A stretch of DNA of 64,000 bases from Maribacter orientalis (GTDB taxonomy: Bacteria > Bacteroidota > Bacteroidia > Flavobacteriales > Flavobacteriaceae). Within the stretch, counting starts at the first letter, position 1. Each line of letters starts with the position of its first letter. Below the pieces are notes generated by a model. The model was not told the origin of the DNA. It made no database searches and saw only the letters and a program-made list of their open reading frames with translations. The stretch is taken from assembly GCF_900109345.1 (NCBI RefSeq), contig NZ_FNZN01000002.1, positions 496,001 to 560,000 on the forward strand, in the 5' to 3' direction. This document shows, one piece after another, positions 1 through 10,419 of this stretch. The position numbers and the translations under genes are program-made.

Positions 1-707
1 AAAAGAGTATCGTTCTGACTTAAAATAGGCTTCTTGGTATAAAAATTCATTACTCCACCAATGGCATCACTCCCATAAATAACCGAACCAGGGCCAAATA
101 TCACCTCAGTATTTTTTATTGTAAAAGGATCTATCGATATTACATTTTGAATATTTCCTCCTCTAAAAATTGCATTATTCATTCGAACACCATCTACAGA
201 AAGTAATAGCCTATTGGTTGCAAAACCCCTAATCATTGGGCTTCCACCTCCTAATTGACTTTTTTGCACAAAAACTTTACCACTATTTTGAAGTAAATCT
301 GCAGAAGTTTGTGGCGATGAAAAGGCAATCGACCTAGCATCTATAGAAATAATTCTATTAGGAATATCTCTTTTCTGTTGCTCCCATTTAGAAACTGACA
401 TTACAACTTCATCTAATTGCTGAGCCTTCATAATCAAATACACCTTTTGACCCTGCCTCCTAATTTGCTGTATGGTTGATTTATACTCTTCGTAGCCTAA
501 GTGTCTTAAAATAAGACGCTCTTTATCAGTGAAAATTGAGCCATCGATTACTCCGTCAAAATTTGATAATGCTATTTTCGACTTATCTCTATTAAATACG
601 GCTACGTTTGAGATTACCTCACCACTATCCGCATCTAAAACAGTTATCTCTTGGGCATAACTAAACATTGTCATCAAAAAAAATACGGCAAACAGAAATT
701 TATACAT
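1..707 (-). CDS. TonB-dependent receptor, N-terminal part (runs off left edge)
   Basis: This is the first ~235 residues of an outer-membrane TonB-dependent receptor, read leftwards and cut by the window edge. I translated it by hand from the ATG at 707. It begins with a signal peptide ending near SYAQE, then a short carboxypeptidase-regulatory-like region (about residues 20-100, with LRHLGYEEYK), then the plug domain. The plug shows typical motifs: SADLLQNSGKVFVQKS, GGGSPMIRGF, NRLLLSVDGVRMNNA, and EVIFGPGSVIYGSDAIGGVMNF. Its start overlaps the end of recO by 8 bases, so the two are probably cotranscribed. The family imports iron complexes, cobalamin or glycans using TonB energy. The substrate cannot be told from this part. 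Confidence 0.9.
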   Translation of the reverse strand, partial: MYKFLFAVFFLMTMFSYAQEITVLDADSGEVISNVAVFNRDKSKIALSNFDGVIDGSIFTDKERLILRHLGYEEYKSTIQQIRRQGQKVYLIMKAQQLDEVVMSVSKWEQQKRDIPNRIISIDARSIAFSSPQTSADLLQNSGKVFVQKSQLGGGSPMIRGFATNRLLLSVDGVRMNNAIFRGGNIQNVISIDPFTIKNTEVIFGPGSVIYGSDAIGGVMNFYTKKPILSQNDTL

Positions 708-1428
708 ATGTATTGAAAACTTCATTTAACACGGCAAGTGATTTTGGTTTCCTGAAACCTTGTAAGTGTAATTCAAAATAAAGTATCAGGGATTTCAACA
801 ATTCTTGGCGGTTGGTTTTTTTCATCTTTACGTTGTGTATAGCATCAAAATTTATGCCCAAGAAGGTCTTGAAATAATAAATATTTTCACCTCTCAACAT
901 CGGATTTAATGATTCTACCGAAACAAATTCACCTTCTAACAAATCAAAATATGGCTTATCTATCTGATACACATCAGGATAAAACCCTAAAAATTTCGTG
1001 ATTGATAACATAAAAAATAAATGAAAATTAGCAATATCCTTATGTATATCCAACCACTGTAACGAAGCTTCTAAAAATTCGAATAATTCTTCGTTTCGTT
1101 CTTCTTCCCGAATACTATTCACCAAAAGTTCTGCTAAAAATAGGGTCATAGCATTTTTGGCCATATCTGCGTAAAGGGATTGATAATGATAGTACACTTT
1201 AGCTTCGCGTAGTGTTTCTAATGTACCTTTATTTCTATGGTTTGCGACAATTTCTAATTGTGTTAAAGGTTGAAAATAAGCGGTCTTTAATTTCCCCTTT
1301 TTAGATGATAACACACCTCGTAACAAATAGGATTTTATACCGTCTGAGGCTGTAAATGCTTTAATGATAAGACTCGTGTCGCCATATTTTAATGCAGAAA
1401 ATACTATCGCTTTTGTTGTTACCTGCAT
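700..1428 (-). CDS. recO: DNA repair protein RecO
   Basis: RecO helps load RecA onto SSB-coated single-stranded DNA in the RecFOR recombination pathway. The 242-residue length fits the family. The N-terminus (MQVTTKAIVFSALKYGDTSLIIKAFT) is the typical RecO OB-fold start, followed by the helical C-terminal domain. I see no CxxC zinc-finger pair in the C-terminal half, so this appears to be a form without the zinc site. The start is the ATG at 1428. A TATATTTG match to the Bacteroidetes -7 element lies on the minus strand at 1448-1455, without a clear -33 partner. The downstream TonB-dependent receptor overlaps its last 8 bases. Confidence 0.93.
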   Translation of the reverse strand: MQVTTKAIVFSALKYGDTSLIIKAFTASDGIKSYLLRGVLSSKKGKLKTAYFQPLTQLEIVANHRNKGTLETLREAKVYYHYQSLYADMAKNAMTLFLAELLVNSIREEERNEELFEFLEASLQWLDIHKDIANFHLFFMLSITKFLGFYPDVYQIDKPYFDLLEGEFVSVESLNPMLRGENIYYFKTFLGINFDAIHNVKMKKTNRQELLKSLILYFELHLQGFRKPKSLAVLNEVFNTYV

Positions 1429-1560
1429 AATAAACCATCTATTTCAACAAATATAATAGTTTGCATATTGGTGACGATATAACGCACGAAAAATGCGAGG
1501 CTCTAAAATAGAACCTCGCATTACAAATTATACCCTAAATTATTAGGTATGTGTTAAGAA

Positions 1561-2922
<1,362 letters not shown>

Positions 2923-3064
2923 TTAAATTATTGATTTCAAAATATAACGGCAAAATTATGCTATTTATGTAATTTGATTGCTTATTTTTTTAAAAATCGA
3001 TAAAATTTGTTGTTTTAGCAACAAAGAGCCTATTCTTAATGTGTAAAATATAACGAATTACGGT

Positions 3065-4219
3065 TTATCCTATTGCTTGCTCTAAATCTGCTATTAAATC
3101 TTCCGAATCTTCTATACCTACACTAAGTCTTATTAGCGCATCTACTACTCCACTTTTTTCACGTTCTTTTTTAGGTATACTCGCATGAGTCATACTCGCT
3201 GGGTGACCAGCTAAACTTTCAACACCACCTAATGACTCTGCCAGAGTAAAAACTTTTAAACGCTCTACAATCTTAATAGCATCTTCGTAGTTACTCCCTT
3301 TTGGTACAAATGAAATCATTCCACCAAAATCTTTCATTTGTTCTTTTGCTACTGAATGATTAGGATGATTACTGAAACCAGGCCAATACACTTTTTCAAC
3401 TTTAGTATTATCCTTAAGATACTCAGCTACTGCTCTTCCATTTTCACAATGACGTTGCATTCTTACATGCAGCGTTTTTATTCCTCTTAAAACCAAAAAG
3501 CTATCCATTGGCCCACAAACTGCCCCACTTGCATTTTGTATGAAATAAAGCCTATCTGCTAGTTCCTTATCTTTTACCACCAAAGCTCCAACCACGGTAT
3601 CACTATGACCACCAAGATATTTAGTTGCTGAATGCATTACAATATCTGCCCCTAATTGCAGTGGCATTTGTAAGTATGGGGTTGCGAAAGTATTATCGAC
3701 CGCTAAAAGTATATTCTTATTATAAATTAACTTTGCAACTGCTTTTATATCAATGATGTTCATCATTGGGTTTGTGGGCGTTTCAACCCAAATCAATTTA
3801 GTTTTTGAATTCATTTTGTCACGTATGGCATCGGTGCCTTGCATGCCAACAAAATGAAAAACGATGCCAAATTTCTCAAAAATCTTTTTAAATATTCTAT
3901 AAGAACCCCCATAGAGGTCATTTGTAGAAATAACTTCATCACCCGGTTCTAATAACTTTATGACCGCATCTATTGCCGCAAGACCACTGCCAAACGCTAA
4001 ACCAAATTCACCATCTTCGATACTTGCTAAAGCATTCTCCAAAGCAGTTCGGGTTGGGTTCGCACTTCTCGAATATTCATACCCTTTATGGCCACCGGGG
4101 GTTGTTTGCGCATAAGTTGATGTTTGATAAATAGGTGGCATTACCGCCCCATATGCCTTATCTGGTTGTTGACCACCATGAATGGTCTTTGTATTAAACT
4201 TATAATTTTTAGCGGCCAT
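3065..4219 (-). CDS. cystathionine gamma-synthase / gamma-lyase family PLP enzyme
   Basis: This PLP-dependent transsulfuration enzyme either joins an activated homoserine to cysteine (synthase) or cleaves cystathionine (lyase). Sequence alone does not decide which. From the ATG at 4219 it has 384 residues. The motifs are YSRSANPTR, a GSGLAA PLP-phosphate loop, [18 protein letters not shown], and the Schiff-base lysine in [12 protein letters not shown] (K200). The [20 protein letters not shown] region is also typical of this family. A start six codons upstream (4237) is possible. I prefer 4219 because the fold's usual N-terminus begins near [10 protein letters not shown] and a promoter-like element lies at 4239-4269. 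That element would put the upstream ATG before the transcript start. Confidence 0.92.
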   Translation of the reverse strand: MAAKNYKFNTKTIHGGQQPDKAYGAVMPPIYQTSTYAQTTPGGHKGYEYSRSANPTRTALENALASIEDGEFGLAFGSGLAAIDAVIKLLEPGDEVISTNDLYGGSYRIFKKIFEKFGIVFHFVGMQGTDAIRDKMNSKTKLIWVETPTNPMMNIIDIKAVAKLIYNKNILLAVDNTFATPYLQMPLQLGADIVMHSATKYLGGHSDTVVGALVVKDKELADRLYFIQNASGAVCGPMDSFLVLRGIKTLHVRMQRHCENGRAVAEYLKDNTKVEKVYWPGFSNHPNHSVAKEQMKDFGGMISFVPKGSNYEDAIKIVERLKVFTLAESLGGVESLAGHPASMTHASIPKKEREKSGVVDALIRLSVGIEDSEDLIADLEQAIG

Positions 4220-4238
4220 TTTTAAAGTATTTAGCACA

Positions 4239-4269
4239 CAAATGTATCGTTATCTTTTGGAGAATACAA
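4239..4269 (-). promoter_or_regulatory. Candidate promoter of the cystathionine synthase/lyase gene
   Basis: On the minus strand, TTG (complement of 4267-4269) is followed by 20 bases and then TACATTTG (complement of 4239-4246). This fits the Bacteroidetes consensus TTG-N17-23-TAnnTTTG. It sits about 20 bases before the ATG at 4219, giving a short leader. It overlaps the start region of the divergent lipoprotein gene, so the two transcription units share fewer than 90 bases. Confidence 0.5.
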
Positions 4270-4278
4270 TGAAGGTGT

Positions 4279-4312
4279 ATTTTTACATGAAATCTAATTT
4301 TTACATGAAATC
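4279..4312 (+). repeat. 16-base direct repeat (18-base period) carrying two in-frame start codons
   Basis: ATTTTTACATGAAATC occurs at 4279-4294 and again at 4297-4312. Each copy contains an ATG in the frame of the lipoprotein gene, so the encoded N-terminus reads MKSNFY then MKSK. It looks like a recent slip duplication of the translation start. Confidence 0.85.
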
Positions 4313-5048
4313 AAAGCTACTCTACCTACTTATATGTATTTCTCTTATTGCTTGTAATACCGAGGAATCTCTCACTTTTGAGACACTAACGATATCTAAC
4401 GATGCCTGTGAGAATTGCACTTCAGTATCTATTGAAATTCCAAAAGCATTAGGTCAAATTAAATTAAGTGAGACCATTAATATCGCCCTACAAGAAGAAA
4501 TCATTGCATTGTTGAATTTTGACGAAGAAAGTAATGCCCAGACTATTGAGGGAGCTTCTGAAGCATTTGTAAAGGATTATGAAGAACTGAATGGCAAATT
4601 TCCGGAAGAATCCATGCCTTGGGAGGCTAAAATAAATGGTACAATAATTTTTGAAAATATGGAGGTATTAACCATAAAACTAGAATCATATATGTATACA
4701 GGTGGTGCACATGGCTACGACACCAACCGATTTTTGAACTTTGACAAAACTAAGGAAGTGGAATTAGACCGCCTAGAATTATTCAAAAATGAAGATGAAT
4801 TCAAAGCATTTACTGAAACTATATTTCGAAAACAAGAAAATGTACCAACAGACGCAACCATAAATAGTACAGGTTTTATGTTTGAAACGGAAAGTTTCTA
4901 TTTACCAGAAAATATTGGCTATACTGATAAGGGCCTATTACTATTTTACGAGCCTTACGAAATTGCTTCTTTTGCCGATGGCCCCATCATATTGACCATA
5001 CCTTATAATGATGCTAATAATTTTTTAAAGATTTCAGTAAAGCCTTAA
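4305..5048 (+). CDS. RsiV-like lipoprotein (DUF4163/DUF3298)
   Basis: A predicted lipoprotein: MKSKLLYLLICISLIAC gives a signal peptide and lipobox (LIAC). The rest resembles DUF4163 followed by DUF3298, the extracytoplasmic part of RsiV-type proteins. The typical patch YTGGAHGYDTNRFLNFD lies in the middle, and the end has LLLFYEPYEIASFADGPIILTIPY. The family includes lysozyme-sensing anti-sigma factors. Here there is no cytoplasmic anti-sigma part, so a free periplasmic or surface role is more likely. Three in-frame ATGs lie upstream (4242, 4269, 4287). I chose 4305 because it gives a normal-length signal peptide. The ATGs at 4287 and 4305 lie in a 16-base direct repeat. It ends on the same TTAA as the convergent DinB-like gene. 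Confidence 0.75.
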   Translation: MKSKLLYLLICISLIACNTEESLTFETLTISNDACENCTSVSIEIPKALGQIKLSETINIALQEEIIALLNFDEESNAQTIEGASEAFVKDYEELNGKFPEESMPWEAKINGTIIFENMEVLTIKLESYMYTGGAHGYDTNRFLNFDKTKEVELDRLELFKNEDEFKAFTETIFRKQENVPTDATINSTGFMFETESFYLPENIGYTDKGLLLFYEPYEIASFADGPIILTIPYNDANNFLKISVKP

Positions 5049-5506
5049 CCGACCTTTCTTAACAATAGAATGATTGCCCCAATATGTAGGCCTTCATGAA
5101 ATAAATTAAATGCAATCGCATCATCAATATTTTTAAGCGTTACCCGCGCACTAGTCGTATACTCTATATAATTTTGAAATAGGTCTGTATCATAATCTTC
5201 TTTTAACCATTCTATTGTAGAGATTAAAAAATCTGCCACCATCATAATCTCCTCATCGGTCGCTGTACCATCTGGAGTTGTCCCTTTCATAAACTTAGCT
5301 ACCAATTCATCGGGCACACGCATTTGAAGTCCGCTGAATTTATATTGTAAAATTTGCTGAGTGACTATGGTGTGCGCTATATTCCAAAATATATTATTAT
5401 TGAAGCCTTCTGGAATCTTTAAAAGCTTTTCTTTTGGAGTTTTTGTTAGTATCGCGTGTAAGTTTCTACGATTCTGTAAGGTGATTTCAAATAAATTTTT
5501 AGACAT
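5045..5506 (-). CDS. DinB-like protein
   Basis: A 154-residue protein of the DinB/YfiT four-helix fold, from the ATG at 5506 (MSKNLFEITLQNRRNLHAIL). Features: FWNIAHTIVTQQILQYKFSG near residue 40, and the C-terminal HEGLHIGAIILLLRK, whose histidines fit the family's metal-binding triad (H-x3-H near the end plus a histidine in NIAHT). Members are metal-dependent and some act as thiol transferases. The exact reaction here is unknown. A longer frame back to 5632 would add a hydrophobic, unlikely N-terminus. Convergent with the RsiV-like lipoprotein, sharing the TTAA stop palindrome. Confidence 0.75.
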   Translation of the reverse strand: MSKNLFEITLQNRRNLHAILTKTPKEKLLKIPEGFNNNIFWNIAHTIVTQQILQYKFSGLQMRVPDELVAKFMKGTTPDGTATDEEIMMVADFLISTIEWLKEDYDTDLFQNYIEYTTSARVTLKNIDDAIAFNLFHEGLHIGAIILLLRKVG

Positions 5507-5643
5507 TATTTCACATTTAAAGGAGCATAAAAATAGTACAATTAATGGGAAATAAGTTTCTTTGCAAACCATAAGGACCATATGAAATTTGTCATTTACA
5601 CCATTTTTAGGTTTAAAATACATTTGAAGCAATACCTCAAATC

Positions 5644-5997
5644 ATGAAAAAAATATATCATCTAAGTACTTGTTCTACTTGCCAACGAATTATTAAGGAA
5701 TTGCAACCAATTAATGATTTTAAATTACAGGATATAAAATCTGAACCCATTACAGAGTCTCAGTTAGAACAAATGCATTCTCTATCTAATAGCTACGAGG
5801 CATTGTTTAGCAAAAGAGCCATATTATATCGTGAGCGAAATTTAAAAGAGCAAAATCTTACCGAAGATGATTATAAGGCTTTGATTTTAGAACAGTACAC
5901 CTTTTTAAAGCGTCCAGTGATACTAATGGACGACCAAATATTTATTGGCAATAGCAAAAAAGTTGTAGAGGCCGCAAAAAAGGCCATTAATTCGTGA
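5644..5997 (+). CDS. ArsC/Spx-family glutaredoxin-like protein
   Basis: A 117-residue member of the ArsC family. Near the N-terminus, STCSTCQR (C10 and C13) is the redox CxxC, and further on KRPVILMDDQIFIGNS is the typical cis-proline region. The family covers arsenate reductases and Spx-type regulators. The two-cysteine active site and the lack of an ars neighbour make a general thiol-redox role as likely as arsenate reduction. It is followed, with a 4-base overlap (GTGA), by an EamA transporter, so the two form an operon. Confidence 0.8.
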   Translation: MKKIYHLSTCSTCQRIIKELQPINDFKLQDIKSEPITESQLEQMHSLSNSYEALFSKRAILYRERNLKEQNLTEDDYKALILEQYTFLKRPVILMDDQIFIGNSKKVVEAAKKAINS

Positions 5998-6899
5998 ATA
6001 AACGTCTACTAGCAATAATCGCTGCAATTGGGGCCACTACTATTTATGGAATAAACCATACCGTTGCAAAAGGCATAATGCCCCATTACGTGCAACCTTT
6101 TGGTTTTATTATTTTAAGGGTTCTGGGTGCTGCAATTTTATTTTGGCTCATATCTCCTTTTGGTCCAAAAGAGAAGATCGATCGCAAAGATTATTTAAGA
6201 ATGATTGTTTGCGCCTTTTTAGGCATGGGTTTAAATATGCTCGTTTTCTTTAAAGGACTGTCACTATCTACACCTATAAATAGTGCCGTTTTAATAACTA
6301 CAACTCCTATTGTTGTTCTTGTTTTATCTGCAGTAATTCTAAAGGAAAAAATTTCAAACAGAAAGATATTGGGCATCGGAATAGGTCTATTAGGCGCTTT
6401 GGGCCTTATTCTATATGGATCTGAAGTGCGCCAAGATGCACCTAATATACCGATGGGAAATTTCCTTATTTTTCTTAATTCTATGTTTTATGGCTCCTAT
6501 TTAGTAGTTGTAAAGGCACTAATTATGAAATATCACCCATTTACATTTATGAAGTGGTTATTCTCATTAGGTGTCCTTATCTGTTTACCATTTGGATATG
6601 AAGAATTTATGCAGATATCATGGGCTACATTGCCTTATGAAGCATACTGGGGAATTGCCTTTGTCATTTTGGGCACAACATTCTGCACCTATTTATTTAA
6701 TATTTTTGCATTAACCCAACTAAAGGCTTCGACACTAAGTGCCTTTGTTTATGTTCAACCATTGGTTGGTATTGGGTATGCCATTATTACCGGGCAAGAC
6801 AACCTCACCTTGGTGAAAATAGTTGCTGCATGTTTCGTGTTGGTAGGCGTATATCTCGCCAGTAGACAACCAAAGAGATTTTATAAAAAATCAACATAG
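5994..6899 (+). CDS. EamA/DMT-family transporter
   Basis: A 301-residue inner-membrane protein with about ten hydrophobic segments in two EamA halves. The first half begins ATTIYGINHTVAKGIMP and the second around GNFLIFLNSMFYGSYLVVVKAL. The family exports amino acids, nucleobases or other small metabolites. The substrate is unknown. It starts at GTG (5994), which overlaps the TGA stop of the ArsC-like gene. No upstream ATG fits, which argues for translational coupling. Confidence 0.85.
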   Translation: MNKRLLAIIAAIGATTIYGINHTVAKGIMPHYVQPFGFIILRVLGAAILFWLISPFGPKEKIDRKDYLRMIVCAFLGMGLNMLVFFKGLSLSTPINSAVLITTTPIVVLVLSAVILKEKISNRKILGIGIGLLGALGLILYGSEVRQDAPNIPMGNFLIFLNSMFYGSYLVVVKALIMKYHPFTFMKWLFSLGVLICLPFGYEEFMQISWATLPYEAYWGIAFVILGTTFCTYLFNIFALTQLKASTLSAFVYVQPLVGIGYAIITGQDNLTLVKIVAACFVLVGVYLASRQPKRFYKKST

Positions 6900-6927
6900 C
6901 ACAATCTTAAAGGTAGATCCCGATAAT

Positions 6928-7545
6928 TTAAATATGTGATTTTCTAGCGTTCTCAAGATGCGTCTGTATTGCCCTTACGGCCATTTCTTCATCTCTATGA
7001 TGCATCGCTGAGACTAAATCTAAATGCTCTTGCATTATTAATTTCAATGGCCTCACTAGACCTACAAGATCCATGAACGGTAATATTTTGGCAGTCTTAA
7101 ACAATTCATACAACATTCTATTCCCACAATTTTTGGCAATATATTCGTGAAAATAACTATCTATTTTATGGAAAACATATGCGTTTTGTGGTCCATTCTC
7201 GAACGGAACCAAAAGATTTCGCAAATCGTCAATTCTCGACTGTGAGGCATTACGCGTAAATAGTTTTACGGTCATTGTCTCTAGGGCAATTCTGCAATCG
7301 AACATTTCAGAAATATCCTGTTCACAAAGCTCACGAACGGTTAGGCCATTAGTAAGCGTACCTACCAATAAAGATTCTTCTTGCAATTGTAGCAATACCA
7401 CTGGTATGGTATCATCTTTAATATTAAGTGTATGCGACAATCTATGTTGCGTAATTAACTGACCTGGCGCCAATTTCTTGGTAACAATCAATTTCTTCAC
7501 TTTCCCGTATGTCTCTTGAAATAATTCTTCTGGCAAGCTGACCAT
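6928..7545 (-). CDS. GntR-family (FCD) transcriptional regulator
   Basis: A 205-residue DNA-binding regulator. The N-terminal winged helix (about residues 8-75) reads YGKVKKLIVTKKLAPGQLITQHRLSHTLNIKDDTIPVVLLQLQEE and so on. The C-terminal helical FCD domain (about 80-205) carries RIALETMTVKLF, FHEYIAKNCGNRMLYEL and a late HLDLVSAMHHRDEEMAVRAIQTHLENA. Usual FCD ligands are small carboxylates or sugar acids. The recognition helix departs from the common form (DDTIPVVLLQLQ rather than SRTPVREAL). It stands alone between an EamA transporter and a thioesterase. Confidence 0.85.
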   Translation of the reverse strand: MVSLPEELFQETYGKVKKLIVTKKLAPGQLITQHRLSHTLNIKDDTIPVVLLQLQEESLLVGTLTNGLTVRELCEQDISEMFDCRIALETMTVKLFTRNASQSRIDDLRNLLVPFENGPQNAYVFHKIDSYFHEYIAKNCGNRMLYELFKTAKILPFMDLVGLVRPLKLIMQEHLDLVSAMHHRDEEMAVRAIQTHLENARKSHI

Positions 7546-7638
7546 TTCGTAAATATACTAAAATAGCTTTATCAAAATATACTTAAAATACTATAAAGGA
7601 ATCGATTATAATTCAGTGGCTAAATCACAATAATAGAC

Positions 7639-8112
7639 CTATAGATTTTTAGGAAGTCTAGCAAATTTGCGTGAATCTTCTTTAGTAAGAACTCTAAAAC
7701 CATCCGCTTTTTCTACATCACTAAAAGCAGTTAACAATTCATTGGTCAAACCTGTTAACTTTCGAGTCTTTAAATCTATCCATGCACCCATCATTTCACA
7801 ATGGGCAATATTCTCCCCTTTATGATTATAAAAATTATGATGAAATTCAAAAAATTTGCAATCCTCACTCATTCCCATTATTTCCAAGGTCACTTTAATA
7901 GGTTTACCTATAAATGCTTCTTTAAAATAATACATATGCTCATAAAACGCAACAGGTCCTATTTCATGAATTGCCATTGTTTTATGGTCAAATCCTAATT
8001 CCATCAAATATGAAATACGTGTATGGCTCATAAAATTAATATATGCTGAATTTGCTAGATGACGATTTGCATCTATGTCACTCCATCTTATTTCAAAATC
8101 TTTCAAGTACAT
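7639..8112 (-). CDS. Hotdog-fold acyl-CoA thioesterase
   Basis: A 157-residue 4HBT-type thioesterase that hydrolyses acyl-CoA. The N-terminal RWSDIDANRHLANSAYINFM is the standard hotdog start, with the Asp of SDID and the following Asn in the usual catalytic places. EFHHNFYNHKGENIAHCEMMGAWIDLKTRKL is the conserved central strand region. Its acyl specificity is unknown. A start at 8112 agrees with the family's N-terminus. It is divergent from the nitronate monooxygenase gene, separated by about 125 AT-rich bases. Confidence 0.85.
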   Translation of the reverse strand: MYLKDFEIRWSDIDANRHLANSAYINFMSHTRISYLMELGFDHKTMAIHEIGPVAFYEHMYYFKEAFIGKPIKVTLEIMGMSEDCKFFEFHHNFYNHKGENIAHCEMMGAWIDLKTRKLTGLTNELLTAFSDVEKADGFRVLTKEDSRKFARLPKNL

Positions 8113-8237
8113 CTTCTTCTTTTTTTACTGTGCATGCATAATACCCAATAAAAATAACATAGTTTTGAAACGTAAGAGATAAAGAACATGGTTTATTATA
8201 CTTATTTTTATTTCAAGTCGAAAAAATTTATTTCAGA

Positions 8238-9212
8238 ATGTCAAACAAGCCTGCTTTCATTAAAGAACTATCATTACCTATAGTTGCCGCTCCCATGTTT
8301 TTAATATCTGGACCGCAATTGGTAATAGAATGTTGTAAAAATGGTATTGTTGGCACTTTTCCCGCTTTAAACCAACGCTCAAGTGAAGGTTTTGAAGAAT
8401 GGTTGATCGAAATTAAATCTAGCTTAAAGGAATTTGAAGAGCAGACTGGTAAAAAAGCGGCACCATTTGGTGTTAATTTAATCGTGCACCCTACAAACCC
8501 ACGGTTAGAGGCCGATGTTAAATTATGCGTCAAACATAAAGTACCATTAATAATTACCTCTTTAGGTGCGGTTTCTGAAGTTGTCGATGCCATTCATGGT
8601 TATGGTGGTCTAGTTTTTCATGATGTTATTAAAAAGCGTCACGCAGAAAAAGCTGCTGAGGCTGGTGTTGATGGGTTAATTCTAGTAGCTGCAGGGGCTG
8701 GTGGTCATGCAGGCACAATAAACCCAATGACTTTAGTTGCTGAAATAAAGAAATTCTTTCATAAAACTATTTTACTATCTGGATGTATCAGTACTGGTCG
8801 AGATATTGCATCGGCATTGCAGATGGGTGCAGATTTAGCTTATATGGGAACTCGTTTCATTAATACAAACGAAAGCAAGGCTACACCAGAATATCGCCAA
8901 ATGATTATTGATGCTGGCGCTAGTGATGTTGTATATACTGCTGCAATTTCTGGAGTTCACGCGAATTTTCTCGGAGCTAGTTTAAAAGCTGCCGGAATAA
9001 CCGAAGAAGATCTTAAAAAAGACCGAAAAATTGATTTTGGCAAAGAATTGGATACCGAGGCAAAAGCATGGAAAACCATTTGGTCGGCAGGCCAAGGTTC
9101 TGCTCTTATTACAGATACCTTACCTGTAGCCGAGTTAGTATCACATTTAAAGTCAGAATTTAAAGAGGCTGTAGAAGAGCAAATTAAAGTGCTTGAAAAC
9201 TATCCAAAATAA
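8238..9212 (+). CDS. Nitronate monooxygenase (2-nitropropane dioxygenase family)
   Basis: An FMN-dependent TIM-barrel enzyme, 324 residues, that oxidises alkyl nitronates. Motifs are LPIVAAPMFLISGPQLVIECCKNGIVGTFP at the start, PFGVNLIVHP, GAGGHAGTINPM (FMN and substrate loop with the conserved His), and GADLAYMGTRFINTNES (FMN phosphate binding). The family detoxifies propionate-3-nitronate and related compounds. Start at 8238 (MSNKPAFIKEL). Confidence 0.88.
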   Translation: MSNKPAFIKELSLPIVAAPMFLISGPQLVIECCKNGIVGTFPALNQRSSEGFEEWLIEIKSSLKEFEEQTGKKAAPFGVNLIVHPTNPRLEADVKLCVKHKVPLIITSLGAVSEVVDAIHGYGGLVFHDVIKKRHAEKAAEAGVDGLILVAAGAGGHAGTINPMTLVAEIKKFFHKTILLSGCISTGRDIASALQMGADLAYMGTRFINTNESKATPEYRQMIIDAGASDVVYTAAISGVHANFLGASLKAAGITEEDLKKDRKIDFGKELDTEAKAWKTIWSAGQGSALITDTLPVAELVSHLKSEFKEAVEEQIKVLENYPK

Positions 9213-9300
9213 AATTCTATAATACTGTTTTAGTGCCTTTGGTTTATTTTAAAATGTAGATTGACTATTAACTATTTCAAAAAATCTCATAGAAATTGTA

Positions 9301-10263
9301 ATGCCCTTACTTAACTCGTCATACAATCCACCACTATTTTTTAAAAACGGACATTTGTCGACGATATATTCTGGCTTACTTCGAAAAATTGAGCCTCTAG
9401 AACAAATAAGAATACGGCTAACTTTACCCGACACTGATTTTCTAGATTTGGATTGGAGTTATTCAAAAACTCCATCTAAAAAAGTAGTGCTTATTATACA
9501 TGGCCTTGAAGGAAGCTCTAAACGCGCTTATATACAAGGAAGTGCCAAAGCATTAACTGAATCAGGTTTCGATGTCTGTGCCATTAATCTTAGAGGTTGC
9601 AGTGGTACAATGAATAATTTGTATCGATCATACCATTCTGGCGCTACAGAAGACTTACAATCTGTCATAGACCATGTACTTCAACTAGATAAATACTCCT
9701 CTTTATTTTTACACGGATTTAGTCTTGGTGGCAATCTGTTACTAAAGTATTTAGGTGAAGAGCGTATACTGCCTAAAGAAATTAAAGGTGCAGTAGCTAT
9801 TTCTGTACCCTGTCAATTGGCAGATTCACTTGATCAGTTATTACAATTTAAAAATTTTCTATACGCGAGAAGATTTAAGGGTAATTTGGTTGAAAAACTT
9901 AAGCTGAAAAAACAGTCATTTCCAGACCTGATATCAGATTTGGACATTGAACAAATAAAAACATTGAAAGATTTCGACGATATTTATACGAGCAGAGCAC
10001 ATGGGTTTAAAGATGCTATGGATTATTATGCGCAATGTAGTAGTCTTCAATTTTTAAACACTATTGAAATACCTACCCTAATAATTAACGCTGAAAATGA
10101 TACCTTTTTAGGAGAAGCTTGCTATCCTATAGAAATTGCCAAACAACATAAAACCTTGTTTTTAGAAGTTCCAAAATATGGAGGGCATGTAGGTTTTTAT
10201 GGCTCTGATAATTTCACGTATACCGAGCGTCGTACTTTAGAGTTTCTTTCGAATTGCAATTAA
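9301..10263 (+). CDS. YheT-family alpha/beta hydrolase
   Basis: A 320-residue alpha/beta hydrolase of the YheT/ABHD1-3 group. It has the family's N-terminal signature PPLFFKNGHLSTIYSGLLRK, an oxyanion region LIIHGLEGSSKRAYI, the nucleophile elbow HGFSLGGN (S141), and a C-terminal GGHVGF with the likely catalytic His. The aspartate is probably in NAENDTFLG. Physiological substrates of bacterial YheT are not established. It stands alone, 88 bases after the monooxygenase. Confidence 0.87.
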   Translation: MPLLNSSYNPPLFFKNGHLSTIYSGLLRKIEPLEQIRIRLTLPDTDFLDLDWSYSKTPSKKVVLIIHGLEGSSKRAYIQGSAKALTESGFDVCAINLRGCSGTMNNLYRSYHSGATEDLQSVIDHVLQLDKYSSLFLHGFSLGGNLLLKYLGEERILPKEIKGAVAISVPCQLADSLDQLLQFKNFLYARRFKGNLVEKLKLKKQSFPDLISDLDIEQIKTLKDFDDIYTSRAHGFKDAMDYYAQCSSLQFLNTIEIPTLIINAENDTFLGEACYPIEIAKQHKTLFLEVPKYGGHVGFYGSDNFTYTERRTLEFLSNCN

Positions 10264-10419
10264 TCTCAGTTCATCATTTTAAAAAAACAATGTATCACAC
10301 TACTATTGTTAAAAATCTCCTTAAAGTTAAATTGTACTTTATGAAAAGATAGTGCTACACATAAAAATTCCTATCTTAGTAGTTCAATTGACTTACAACA
10401 TTTAAATTATAATAAACGT

